This document shows, piece after piece, positions 37,512 to 46,260 of a stretch of DNA of 64,000 bases. The stretch spans positions 1 to 64,000 of the forward strand of contig JAURJT010000029.1 of assembly GCA_030832095.1 (NCBI GenBank), read 5' to 3'. Below the pieces are notes generated by a model. It was not told where the DNA came from. It ran no database searches and was given only the letters and a program-made list of their open reading frames with translations. The first letter of the stretch is position 1. Each line of letters starts with the position of its first letter. The DNA comes from Gammaproteobacteria bacterium (lineage in GTDB: Bacteria > Pseudomonadota > Gammaproteobacteria > Burkholderiales > Burkholderiaceae_B). The translations under genes and the position numbers were made by a program.

Positions 37512-38435
37512 TCAGGTGGCGCGAGCGCGCAGAGCCGCTTGCAAGACCGGTTTGAGATAGGTCAAAAACTTTTCAGGATCTTCGCTCATTGGAAAATGCC
37601 CCATCCCCTGCATAATTTGCCAGTGGACGCCCTCAATGGTCTTGCCTAAAAAAGCCGTATCTTCTGGCGTACAAGAATAATCGTATTCACCGGTCAAGAG
37701 CCATAGCGGGCATTTTGTTGTGTCAATTTGTTTGACTCGGTCGCGAATATCACCATCAGCGTTATAGAAAAACAAATCGCCTTTAAACACACCGGGCCCA
37801 CTCTGCATGTAATGCCAAAGAGTTTCCCACTTATGCTGCGCGGGGCTTAACGGGCCAATTAAGCCTGAGACAATTCCGGCCGCAATCTCACCACCATGCA
37901 CGTCCGAGCGATGCAGCCACTCGAGATCGTAATACGGTTCGACGTGTGCGCCCGATTGCAAGCCAATCGCAGCACCGAAACGCTCAGGGTGTTCAAGCGC
38001 TAGGTGCAGTACGATGCGCCCCCCGATCGAGCAGCCCATCACAATTGGCTGATCAAGTTGCAGCGCATCGGCCACCGCTAAGATCGCCTGCGTGTAATCG
38101 TGCGACGATAAACGATAGGTGCCGTTTCGCCAGCCCTCAGGCGGTGACGACTTGCCGTGCCAAGGCAGGTCAAACGCAATCACTCTAAATTGTTTGAGTA
38201 GCTCGGCATCGTTCATCAGCGCGCGATACTGACGCGTATCCGCGCCTGCCGTATGCAAACACAACAAGGGCACACCGGCGCCCGCTTCTTCAACATAGAC
38301 ACGGTGCAGTTGACCGTTTAAGCTCAGGTGCATATAACGACCGACAATGGGTTCTACAAAAACTGGTGCGCTCATGCTGTCGTGGCTCATGCTGTTCTGG
38401 CCTATGCTGTTCTGGCTTGTGCTGTTTTGACTCAC
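37512..38435 (-). CDS. Alpha/beta hydrolase with pentapeptide-repeat N-terminus
   Basis: 307 residues. The alpha/beta fold is shown by LLCLHTAGADTRQYRAL, VIAFDLPWHGKS, the nucleophile elbow GCSIGG, LTGEYD for the acid and GMGHFPMSEDPEKF with the catalytic His. These resemble carbon-carbon bond hydrolases and esterases; the substrate is unknown. Residues 1-20 are four copies of a degenerate five-residue repeat (SQNST-like). A second start at residue 21 (MSAPVFVEP) would skip the repeat. Overlaps the upstream 127-residue gene by 4 bases, so the two are co-translated. Confidence 0.85.
   Translation of the reverse strand: MSQNSTSQNSIGQNSMSHDSMSAPVFVEPIVGRYMHLSLNGQLHRVYVEEAGAGVPLLCLHTAGADTRQYRALMNDAELLKQFRVIAFDLPWHGKSSPPEGWRNGTYRLSSHDYTQAILAVADALQLDQPIVMGCSIGGRIVLHLALEHPERFGAAIGLQSGAHVEPYYDLEWLHRSDVHGGEIAAGIVSGLIGPLSPAQHKWETLWHYMQSGPGVFKGDLFFYNADGDIRDRVKQIDTTKCPLWLLTGEYDYSCTPEDTAFLGKTIEGVHWQIMQGMGHFPMSEDPEKFLTYLKPVLQAALRARAT
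38376..38435 (-). repeat. Four tandem 15-base repeats at the hydrolase start
   Basis: A 15-base unit resembling CATGCTGTTCTGGCT is repeated four times with changes, within the first 60 coding bases of the alpha/beta hydrolase. Each copy encodes five residues. The copy number could vary between strains without breaking the frame. Confidence 0.75.
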
Positions 38436-38815
38436 GATGTGACCTCTTCACCGCGCACGCTTGCCAAGACATCTTTGAAATACAGAAGATGCGACATCAA
38501 CGGATACAAATCGCCCTCCATCTTGAGGTGCTTGAGTTTAAGCATTGCCATCACGTCATGAAAGCCGGGCTTGGGAATAGGTTGCAAGAACTCAGCCCAG
38601 GCGGCTTCGCTTGCCCGCAGGGCAAAGACCCAGTCGGCAATGGGGAAAGGACCCTTTTTCACAGCTGCAACACGCCCGGCCAAGATCTGAATCACGTACT
38701 CAGCTCGATCCACTTGCAACAAAAATGAGGTCGAGGCGTGCCTGCCTCGCCAAACCAATCTTTCGTCAGCGTTGACTTTGCTTGCCAACGCTTCACACCA
38801 CAACGCATCCATCAT
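38432..38815 (-). CDS. Small SCP2-like protein
   Basis: 127 residues with two adjacent possible ATG starts. The composition and the pattern from VNADERLVWRGRHASTSFLL to DVMAMLKLKHLKMEGDLYP resemble the SCP2 sterol-carrier fold that binds hydrophobic ligands, but no clear motif proves it. Directly upstream of the alpha/beta hydrolase with ATGA overlap. It may present a hydrophobic substrate to that enzyme (inference). The identification is tentative. Confidence 0.5.
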   Translation of the reverse strand: MMDALWCEALASKVNADERLVWRGRHASTSFLLQVDRAEYVIQILAGRVAAVKKGPFPIADWVFALRASEAAWAEFLQPIPKPGFHDVMAMLKLKHLKMEGDLYPLMSHLLYFKDVLASVRGEEVTS

Positions 38816-38839
38816 GACTGAGCTCTTTAGTGAATCGTA

Positions 38840-40051
38840 TTATTTCTTGACCAGTGGGCACTGACTTTCAGACAAGGGATTAAAGGAATCCTCGCCTGAC
38901 ACTGTTTTGACGATTTTGTAGTAATCCCAAGGGGCTTTTGATTCAGCGGGAGACTTGACCGACACAAGATAGGTATCGTGAATCAATTTGCCATCTGGCC
39001 GTAATTTGGCATTGCGTGCAAATGCATCACGAATCGGCATCTCGCGTAAGGTTTTCATGACATCGACCACATTGTCACTGCCCGATTTCTCGACGGCGCG
39101 AAGATAGTTCAACACAGCAGAGTACTGCCCTGCCTGTAGGGCAGTTGGCATTTTGCCCATTTCTTTAAAGAACCGTTGCGAAAATTTTCGCGTCTCGTCA
39201 TCCATATCCCAATAAAAGGTCTCTGCGAAATTCATGCCCTGCGCTGCTTGCAGACCAACGCCATGCACGTCAGCAATGCTCATTAACAGCGCGACCAGTT
39301 TTTGCTTTTTTCCTAAGCCGAACTCGTTGGCCTGTTTAATTTGATTCAGCAAATCACCACCAGCACTTGCAAAGGCAACTGCGTCGGCGCCACTGCCTTG
39401 CGCCGAGAGCAAGTATGACGAAAAATCATTACCGGGGAAGGGATACCGCGACGACCCGACCACCGAACCACCACCCGCTTTAATAAAACGAGCGCCGTCG
39501 CTTTCAAGCGAATGCCCAAAGGCGTAATCAGCTGTAATGAAGTACCATTTTTTTGCACCCTGCTCAACCAAAGGTAAGGTGCCGACTTTTGCCAGGGCGT
39601 AGGTGTCATAGACCCACATCACGTTAGTCGGCTTGCAATCTACGCCAGTGATTCGCGAAGAGCCCGCTCCGGTCGCCATCGTCATGCGATTTTTTTCGGC
39701 CGCGATGTTCATCACAGCCAGCGCAACCGCGCTGTTACCAAGCTCGGTGACGACGTCTACGCCATCACGATCCATCCATTCGCGCGCACGAGCGGCCGCG
39801 ACATCGGCTTTATTCAAGTGATCAGCGACCACCAACTCAATCGGCTTGCCCGCGACCTTGCCACCAAATTCTTCAATCGCAAGTTTTGAGGCCAGTACCG
39901 AACCCGGGCCCACATTCGCCATGTACAAACCAGACAGGTCGGTCAACACACCAATTTTGACGACACCACCAGAAATTTTGTCTTGCGCCTGCACGGGCAT
40001 GACACAGAGCGTTGCAGCGACCGCGACTGACAGTAATGATTGCTTGAACAT
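38840..40051 (-). CDS. Branched-chain-type ABC transporter substrate-binding protein
   Basis: 403 residues with a signal peptide ending near PVQAQ. The Peripla_BP_6 fold is shown by KIGVLTDLSGLYMANVGPGS and WYFITADYAFGHSLE. This group binds branched-chain amino acids, amides, aromatic acids and related ligands. No permease or ATPase genes are adjacent. It lies 24 bases upstream of the SCP2-like gene and may be transcribed with that gene and the hydrolase, suggesting an uptake-and-hydrolysis unit for an unknown substrate. Confidence 0.88.
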   Translation of the reverse strand: MFKQSLLSVAVAATLCVMPVQAQDKISGGVVKIGVLTDLSGLYMANVGPGSVLASKLAIEEFGGKVAGKPIELVVADHLNKADVAAARAREWMDRDGVDVVTELGNSAVALAVMNIAAEKNRMTMATGAGSSRITGVDCKPTNVMWVYDTYALAKVGTLPLVEQGAKKWYFITADYAFGHSLESDGARFIKAGGGSVVGSSRYPFPGNDFSSYLLSAQGSGADAVAFASAGGDLLNQIKQANEFGLGKKQKLVALLMSIADVHGVGLQAAQGMNFAETFYWDMDDETRKFSQRFFKEMGKMPTALQAGQYSAVLNYLRAVEKSGSDNVVDVMKTLREMPIRDAFARNAKLRPDGKLIHDTYLVSVKSPAESKAPWDYYKIVKTVSGEDSFNPLSESQCPLVKK

Positions 40052-40203
40052 GATGGTCTCCTGAGTAAACTTTTATTATGAATTTTTTTTGTATCGTACA
40101 GCATCCAGTGCTAGGATCAACTTCAACATTGAGTGCGAGCTCAAACGGTAAGCGTTCTCATTGAGTTCAGTAGGTGAGCAGACAACAAGAGGCATGATTG
40201 AGT

Positions 40204-41187
40204 TCAATCGATGCCGATATTGGCCTCTTTGATCACTTTGGCCCATTTCAGAGTTTCGGCCGCAATGAACGCACCAAACTCTGCAGAGGTTTCTGGTACC
40301 GGCACGGCTCCCAGCTCTATGATTTTGGCCTGTACGTCGGGTTGCTTAATAATGTCGACAATACTGGCGTTCAATTTATCAACGATTGGTTTGGGCGTTG
40401 CCGCTGGCGCCAGCAAGCCAAACCATGACCACACCTCATAGCCTGCCACCCCGAGTTCTTGAATCGTGGGGATCTCAGGCAACTGCGGGTTGCGCCGAGC
40501 AGAGGTCACCGCAAGCGCTTTAAGGCGCCCACTTTTGACTTGCTGAATCACTGACGGCATATTGTCAAAGATCATTGAAATTTGACCTCCCAACAGGTCA
40601 GCAACCGCTGGAGTGCTCCCTTTATAAGGAATATGGGTGATCTTCGAGCCACTCATCAAGTTAAACAGCTCGCCTGAAAGGTGTAGCGTGGTGCCATTAC
40701 CCGATGAACCATAGGTCAGCTTGCCAGGGTTCGCTTTGCCGAACGCCATCATTTCTGCCAGCGTGTTGTAGGGCGCATCTTTGTTGACCACCAACAAATT
40801 AGGCACCATCGCGGCTCGCGTGATTGGCACAAAATCTTTAGCCGCGTCGTATGGCATTTTTTTGTATAAGCTCGGATTGATCGATTGCGTGCCGATCGTA
40901 CCCATCATAATGGTGTAACCATCGGGTGGGGCCTTCGCCACATACGCGGTGCCGATATTGCCGCCTGCACCGGGCCGATTTTCAACGACAACCGTTTGCT
41001 TAAATTTTTCGGTGAGCTTCTGCCCAATCAAGCGCGCAAGAATATCTGTGGTGCCAGCAGCCGGAAAGGCCACCACCATCGTGATTGAGCGATTGGGATA
41101 ATTGTCTGCTGTTTGCGCCAGCGAGCTTGCGCCAACGGTTAGCCCGACAAGTACTGCTGTGGCGATTTTTAATGAGACTGCATGCAT
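40204..41187 (-). CDS. Bug-family tripartite tricarboxylate transporter substrate-binding protein
   Basis: 327 residues from the ATG at 41187, which has AAGGAG eight bases upstream; a GTG at 41196 is less likely. A signal peptide ends at ASSLAQ. RSITMVVAFPAAGTTDILARL, ENRPGAGGNIGTA and HIPYKGSTPAVADLLGGQ are Bug motifs. It is clearly related to the other Bug protein near 15 kb. Organic acid binding is expected. It is upstream of the carboxylase gene on the same strand at a 62-base distance, perhaps in one catabolic cluster. Confidence 0.92.
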   Translation of the reverse strand: MHAVSLKIATAVLVGLTVGASSLAQTADNYPNRSITMVVAFPAAGTTDILARLIGQKLTEKFKQTVVVENRPGAGGNIGTAYVAKAPPDGYTIMMGTIGTQSINPSLYKKMPYDAAKDFVPITRAAMVPNLLVVNKDAPYNTLAEMMAFGKANPGKLTYGSSGNGTTLHLSGELFNLMSGSKITHIPYKGSTPAVADLLGGQISMIFDNMPSVIQQVKSGRLKALAVTSARRNPQLPEIPTIQELGVAGYEVWSWFGLLAPAATPKPIVDKLNASIVDIIKQPDVQAKIIELGAVPVPETSAEFGAFIAAETLKWAKVIKEANIGID

Positions 41188-41249
41188 GTTTTGCACTCCT
41201 TTTACGACTTAACTTCAACCCTTGCTTTGAACATCTCGACCGCAATCCA

Positions 41250-42794
41250 CTATGGCCGATAAGTCACGGTTCGTACCCCCGCCCGACGTAAAGGCGCGGC
41301 CAGCGTCGCAAACTCAACTAACGCGGCACGCGTTTCAGCTGGGTCGATAATGTCTTCAATCACAAACGCCTCGGCGCTACGCATCGGTGAAGTTAAACCC
41401 CGCACGCGGGCTTCGATCTCGGCATGCTTAGCTTTAGGGTCTGCCGCGGCTTCGATCTCGGCACGATAGGCAACCTCAAGGCCGCCCTCGATGGGCAGCG
41501 AACCCCATTGCGCCGAAGGCCAGGCATACCGAAAATTAAAGCGCCCAGGTGCTTGATGCCCGGCAGCAGCCACGCCAAAGGCGCGACGCATAATGACCGA
41601 GCACCAAGGGACAGTCGATTGCGAAACCGCCGTCAGCGCACGCACGCCGGCACGCATCACACCATCTTGCTCGGCCTCGATGCCAATCTGAAAACCAGCC
41701 ACATCCACCATATTGATCAAAGGCAAATGAAAGGTCTCGGCCAAATCAATCATGCGAACAAACTTATCTGAAGTTTGACGATCCCAGGCACCACCGTAGT
41801 GATAAGGGTTGCTTGCCGCGAACACCACGGGCCAGCCATCCACGCGCGCCAAACCGCCGACGATTGCGCGCCCCCACTGCTTGCCCATTTCTAAGAACGA
41901 ACCTGGATCAACCAAGGCTTCAATGATTGGTCGGATTTTATAAACCTTGCGGGGATCTTTGGGGATCGCATTGCGCAACCAGCTTTGATCAAGCGTTTCG
42001 GTGGGTACAGCGCCACGCGGCGGTAGCTCATGCACTGAAGCAGGCAAATAGGATAAGAAACGGCGCGCCGTGACAAACGCCTCAGCCTCAGAGGCAACCT
42101 CATCATCGACCACTCCATTGCGCGCATGGATCTGGCTGCCGCCCAACTCGTTCTTTGTATAGTTCTGGCCGATGCGTGCAACCACCGGCGGACCCGCGAC
42201 AAACAATTGCGAAGTGTCTTTGACCATCACCGAATAATGACTGGCCGACACCCGCGCCGAACCCTGACCAGCCACAGACCCCAAGGCCAACGACACACAA
42301 GGAACTTGAGCCAAGCTACGTGTAATCGACGCCCAGATTTTCATTTTTGGCAATAAAGCATGCCCCATTTTTTCGATGTTTTTAACCGAACCGCCGCCGC
42401 CCGTGCCATCAATTAAGCGCACAAGTGGTAAGCGCAAATCACAGGCCATTTGTTCGGCAAAAATCATTTTGTCGCCAACCGCACCGTCATTGGCGCCACC
42501 GCGCACCGTGAAGTCATCACCCACCAACACGATCGGCCGCTGGTTGATTTGCGCCCGACCGATAATGACATTAGATGGCATCACGCTGACTAATTTTCCG
42601 TCGCTGTCATAGGTGGCGGTGCCGGCCAGTCCACCCACCTCACGAAAGGTCTGCGGATCGACCAGTTGATCGATGCGTTCGCGTACGGTGAGCTTGCCGT
42701 TGTCGTGCTGTCGCTTGATCTTATCTTCTCCACCCATCGTGAGTGAAAGTTTTTTTCTAAGCGCTAACTCTTCTAATTCGGGGGTCCAACTCAT
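41250..42794 (-). CDS. Acyl-CoA carboxylase beta (carboxyltransferase) subunit
   Basis: 514 residues. The two crotonase-like halves are shown by DDFTVRGGANDGAVGDKM, DGTGGGGSVKN, SVAGQGSARVS and FAASNPYHYGGAWD with VDVAGFQIGIEAEQDG. It belongs to the carboxyltransferase family of propionyl-, methylcrotonyl- and geranyl-CoA carboxylases or methylmalonyl-CoA decarboxylase. No biotin carboxylase or biotin carrier gene is nearby, which is unusual, so the partner must be elsewhere. The substrate acyl group cannot be told from sequence. It precedes the second Bug receptor. Confidence 0.9.
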   Translation of the reverse strand: MSWTPELEELALRKKLSLTMGGEDKIKRQHDNGKLTVRERIDQLVDPQTFREVGGLAGTATYDSDGKLVSVMPSNVIIGRAQINQRPIVLVGDDFTVRGGANDGAVGDKMIFAEQMACDLRLPLVRLIDGTGGGGSVKNIEKMGHALLPKMKIWASITRSLAQVPCVSLALGSVAGQGSARVSASHYSVMVKDTSQLFVAGPPVVARIGQNYTKNELGGSQIHARNGVVDDEVASEAEAFVTARRFLSYLPASVHELPPRGAVPTETLDQSWLRNAIPKDPRKVYKIRPIIEALVDPGSFLEMGKQWGRAIVGGLARVDGWPVVFAASNPYHYGGAWDRQTSDKFVRMIDLAETFHLPLINMVDVAGFQIGIEAEQDGVMRAGVRALTAVSQSTVPWCSVIMRRAFGVAAAGHQAPGRFNFRYAWPSAQWGSLPIEGGLEVAYRAEIEAAADPKAKHAEIEARVRGLTSPMRSAEAFVIEDIIDPAETRAALVEFATLAAPLRRAGVRTVTYRP

Positions 42795-43075
42795 TGTTTT
42801 GCTCTGTCCTTGGTGTCAGGCACACCCGCCGTTGCATGGCGGAGCATGACTCAACATCAATCAATATTGTTCTCGACCCAACAAGATACCTCATTGACAC
42901 CTAATTTTGGTAGAAATTAGCGACCAACGACCAAACTCTGTCAGCACTCAAAAGTGGGAGTGCCGAGGAAACATAGGGAAATCCTTGACAAACCGCGTTC
43001 AAAACTGGCCGATCGCGCCGAAGCCATCCCGAGCGCTGCGGTGGCACAATAGCGTCTTTTGCACGAGCTTCTGCC

Positions 43076-44539
43076 ATGACCTCAGCCACCGCCCCCTCCA
43101 GTTCTATCGTTTCGCTCGATGCTGTCAGCCTGTCGCGTGCGATCCATCGCCGCGAGGTGTCTTGTGTCGAGGTGCTAGAAGCCTTCTTAGCGCAGATAGA
43201 CCAACAAAATCCAACCGTCAACGCCATCGTGGCGATGCCTGACCCTGACGCCCTATTGACTCAGGCACGCGAACGCGATGCACAGTTAGCTCGCAAGCAA
43301 AGCATGGGCGTGCTGCACGGGTTTCCGCAGGCGCCCAAAGACATCGCCCCTGTAGCAGGCATGGTCACCACCAACGGTTCACCAATTTTTAAAGGGCAAG
43401 TCACCACGACGGATTCGGCGGCCAATGCGCGCGTGCGTGCCGCCGGAGCGATTTTTGTCGGGCGTACCAATTCGCCAGAATTTGGTTTGGGCGCTCACAC
43501 CTACAACCCTGTCTACGGCATCACCCGCAACGCGTTTGACCCCTCACGCTGTGCGGGCGGTAGTAGCGGCGGTGCGGGCGTTGCCCTCGCCTTAAACATG
43601 CTGCCGGTTGCTGACGGCTCAGACATGATGGGCTCGCTGCGTACACCAGCAGCGTTTAACAACGTGTTCGGCTTTCGAACCTCACCGGGCTGTGTGCCCC
43701 ACGGCCCTGGTGAAGAAGTCTTTTTTCAGCAATTCAGCGTCACGGGCCCGATGGCACGCAACATTCCTGACCTAGCCTTGCTACTGTCGGTGCAAGCTGG
43801 GTTTGACGCCCGTCTGCCACTATCGCGTCGGCAAGACGATGTCAAATTATTTGAGCAACCGCTCGAGCGCGAACTGCGCGGCACCCGCATTGGCTGGCTA
43901 GGCGATTTAGGCGGGCATTTACCGATTGAAGCAGGTCTTTTAGAGATCACCGAAACCGCACTCGAACACTTCAAGACCATCGGTTGTACGGTTGAGGCTG
44001 CACGACCGAGCTTTGATCTTGAGCAACTCTGGAACGCGTGGCTCACGTTACGCAGTTTTACTTTTTCGGGGGGCAATGCCCACCACTATCACTCGGCCGG
44101 TTCGCGCGCCTTGCTCAAACCCGAGGCGGTGTGGGAAATCGAACGCGGCTTGGGTCTGTCAGGACCCGACGTGTTTGCTGCCGCAAAAGTGCGCACGGCC
44201 TGGTATCAAGAGCTACGACGCCTATTCGAAACGTTCGACTTTTTAGTCATGCCCGCTGCGCAGGTCAGCCCCTTTGCTGCAGAAGAGCACTGGCCTAAGC
44301 AAATCGCCGGAACAAATATGGACACCTACCACCGCTGGATGCAATCAGTCATCCCAGCCACGATAGCGGGCCTGCCAACTCTGGCGGCACCAGCGGGCTT
44401 TACGAGCCGCGGGCTGCCCGTTGGGCTACAGATTATCGGCCCAGTGCAAACCGACATGAGCGTGCTACAACTTGGACACGCGTACGATTTAGCCAGTGGT
44501 TATTCAAAAATTCGTAGCAAATTATTGCGGCAATCATAA
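43076..44539 (+). CDS. Amidase signature family enzyme
   Basis: 487 residues. The Ser-cisSer-Lys triad is present: Lys88 (QAPKD), cis-Ser in GGSSGGAG near 163 and the nucleophile Ser187 in MMGSLRTPAAF. These enzymes hydrolyse amides, with narrow or broad specificity. The C-terminal HRWMQSVIPATIAGLPTLAAPAG is also typical. It is not GatA, since the family landmarks for GatB/GatC partners are missing and no gatCB is nearby. It is divergent from the carboxylase gene, across 281 bases. Confidence 0.9.
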   Translation: MTSATAPSSSIVSLDAVSLSRAIHRREVSCVEVLEAFLAQIDQQNPTVNAIVAMPDPDALLTQARERDAQLARKQSMGVLHGFPQAPKDIAPVAGMVTTNGSPIFKGQVTTTDSAANARVRAAGAIFVGRTNSPEFGLGAHTYNPVYGITRNAFDPSRCAGGSSGGAGVALALNMLPVADGSDMMGSLRTPAAFNNVFGFRTSPGCVPHGPGEEVFFQQFSVTGPMARNIPDLALLLSVQAGFDARLPLSRRQDDVKLFEQPLERELRGTRIGWLGDLGGHLPIEAGLLEITETALEHFKTIGCTVEAARPSFDLEQLWNAWLTLRSFTFSGGNAHHYHSAGSRALLKPEAVWEIERGLGLSGPDVFAAAKVRTAWYQELRRLFETFDFLVMPAAQVSPFAAEEHWPKQIAGTNMDTYHRWMQSVIPATIAGLPTLAAPAGFTSRGLPVGLQIIGPVQTDMSVLQLGHAYDLASGYSKIRSKLLRQS

Positions 44540-44657
44540 GAGCACCTTGACTGCTCGTTGTGATTGACAGTGTTTCGCTGCGATCGGGTAGAAAGACCGG
44601 CAACAATGGCATTAAGAGTCCGAACACGGACGAACACGACTAAACAGGAGAAAACAA

Positions 44658-45455
44658 ATGAATATGATTTCTAGACGTGACAGCCTAAAAGCAGGCCTGG
44701 CTGCAATCGCGGCAACCGCAACCGTCGGTGTGAGTCGCGAGACGAATGCGCAACCAGCCGCCAAAGCGCTTTTCACTGTTGAACCTACCTTTATCCCGAT
44801 TGCGAACAGCACACAGCAATTTCCGGTGCGTCGCATTTATTGCATCGGTCGCAACTACGCTGCGCATGCACGCGAGATGGGCTCTGATCCAACGCGCGAG
44901 CCACCCTTCTTTTTTCAAAAACCAACCGATGCGATTCAGTACATCGCCCCAGGTCAAGTGGTTGATCACCCCTATCCCAGTCTGACCAAAAACTACCACT
45001 ATGAAGTTGAATTGGTGGCGGCACTGAAGTCAGGCGGCAAAGATATCTCGATCGACCGCGCGCTAGAACATGTGTATGGCTACGCACTTGGGCTAGATAT
45101 GACCAGGCGCGACTTGCAACGTATGCTGGGCGATCAGAAAAAACCTTGGGAAATCGGCAAATCGTTTGATCGTTCGGCTCCTATTGGGCCAATTTACCCG
45201 GTCAGTGCAATCGGTAGTTTTTCAAAAGAAACCATCTCTCTTTTAGTCAACGGTGTGATGAAACAACGGGCAACTCTGGATCAAATGATTTGGTCTGTTG
45301 CTGAGCAGATATCGAAACTGTCTGAAGCAAACGAATTGTTCGCGGGTGACATTATCTACTCGGGCACACCTGAAAATGTGGGCCCCGTGGTCAAAGGCGA
45401 CGTGATCCTTTGCAAACTTGATCGCATGCCTGATCTGTCGATCAAGATCACGTAA
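44658..45455 (+). CDS. Tat-signal fumarylacetoacetate hydrolase-family protein
   Basis: 265 residues. The N-terminus has a twin-arginine motif SRRDSLKAG followed by a hydrophobic stretch (LAAIAATATVGVS) and a cleavage-like NAQPAA. The FAH domain starts around residue 55: YCIGRNYAAHAREMG, KNYHYEVELVAAL with the metal-binding Glu pair, and LGLDMTRRDLQ. Most FAH enzymes act on acyl-pyruvates or ring-cleavage products in the cytoplasm, so export of a folded, metal-bound FAH is unusual. A good AGGAG precedes the ATG. The frame is intact. Downstream of the amidase in the same direction. Confidence 0.85.
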   Translation: MNMISRRDSLKAGLAAIAATATVGVSRETNAQPAAKALFTVEPTFIPIANSTQQFPVRRIYCIGRNYAAHAREMGSDPTREPPFFFQKPTDAIQYIAPGQVVDHPYPSLTKNYHYEVELVAALKSGGKDISIDRALEHVYGYALGLDMTRRDLQRMLGDQKKPWEIGKSFDRSAPIGPIYPVSAIGSFSKETISLLVNGVMKQRATLDQMIWSVAEQISKLSEANELFAGDIIYSGTPENVGPVVKGDVILCKLDRMPDLSIKIT

Positions 45456-45480
45456 CGCTCAGTCAACCGGTCACCTCTCG

Positions 45481-45541
45481 CCTAATGGTCACATGACACT
45501 CAGCCCTTCACCTGCACTTTACCTAACGATCACATGACGCT
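45481..45541 (+). repeat. Direct 20-base repeat at the Sel1 gene start
   Basis: Two copies of CCTAANGNTCACATGACNCT, at 45481-45500 and 45522-45541, are 41 bases apart. The second contains the start ATG of the Sel1 gene. The ATG in the first copy is out of frame and meets a stop. This looks like a duplication of a start region. Confidence 0.6.
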
Positions 45542-46241
45542 GCGCTGTTTACTTGCCTTGTGCCTGGCGCTGCTCAGTCTGAGCAGTCATGCGAAAACCG
45601 TCTCTGAAAGCATGGCACTGTTTGACGAGGGCAAAACCTCAGAGGCCATCGCGCAACTCAACAAACTTGGACAAGGCGGCAACGCAGACGCACAAAACAT
45701 GTTGGGGGTTTTGTACGACAACGGCCAAGGCGTTGCGCAAGACTACAAGCTCGCGCGGATCTGGTTTGAAAAGGCGGCAGCGCAAGGCCACGCGAGTGCG
45801 CAATTTCATTTGGGCTTTATGTATGAAGCAGGTCGAGGCGTGGCACACAGCGACAAGCAAGCCTTGCACTGGTATGGGTTGGCAGCTGCTGCTGCAAACC
45901 CGAATGCGCAGTATCGCCTGGCGATGATGAATCTGAATGGTTTTGGTGTGAAGCCTAATCCTGTCGAAGCGCGCAAGTGGTTTGCGCGGGCGGCCGCGCA
46001 GGGTGATCCGCATGCGCAACGTCAACTCGGCACCTTATATGCAAAAGGCTTGGGCGTTGCGCAAAACAAAATATTGGCCTACATGTGGCTTGATATCGCA
46101 CGCGGTCTGGGCGAACAGAGTGCTATCCGTACACTTGCCGAACTATCTGAAACAATGTCAAAAGAAGCGGTAACCCGCGCACGAGAGCTTGCCACAAGGT
46201 GTATTGCCAAAAGTTACCAAGACTGCGACGCCGCAACATGA
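45534..46241 (+). CDS. Exported Sel1-repeat protein
   Basis: 235 residues with a signal peptide ending around SSHAK. Four to five Sel1-like repeats follow: AQNMLGVLYDNGQGVAQDYKL, AQFHLGFMYEAGRG, AQYRLAMMNLNGFG and AQRQLGTLYAKGLGV. Sel1 repeats are TPR-like and serve in protein interactions, often in the cell envelope. The partner is unknown. Two ATG-containing copies of a 20-base repeat surround the start. Between FAH-family and folM genes, on the same strand. Confidence 0.88.
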   Translation: MTLRCLLALCLALLSLSSHAKTVSESMALFDEGKTSEAIAQLNKLGQGGNADAQNMLGVLYDNGQGVAQDYKLARIWFEKAAAQGHASAQFHLGFMYEAGRGVAHSDKQALHWYGLAAAAANPNAQYRLAMMNLNGFGVKPNPVEARKWFARAAAQGDPHAQRQLGTLYAKGLGVAQNKILAYMWLDIARGLGEQSAIRTLAELSETMSKEAVTRARELATRCIAKSYQDCDAAT

Positions 46242-46260
46242 ATCATCAAGAGGTCATCTA

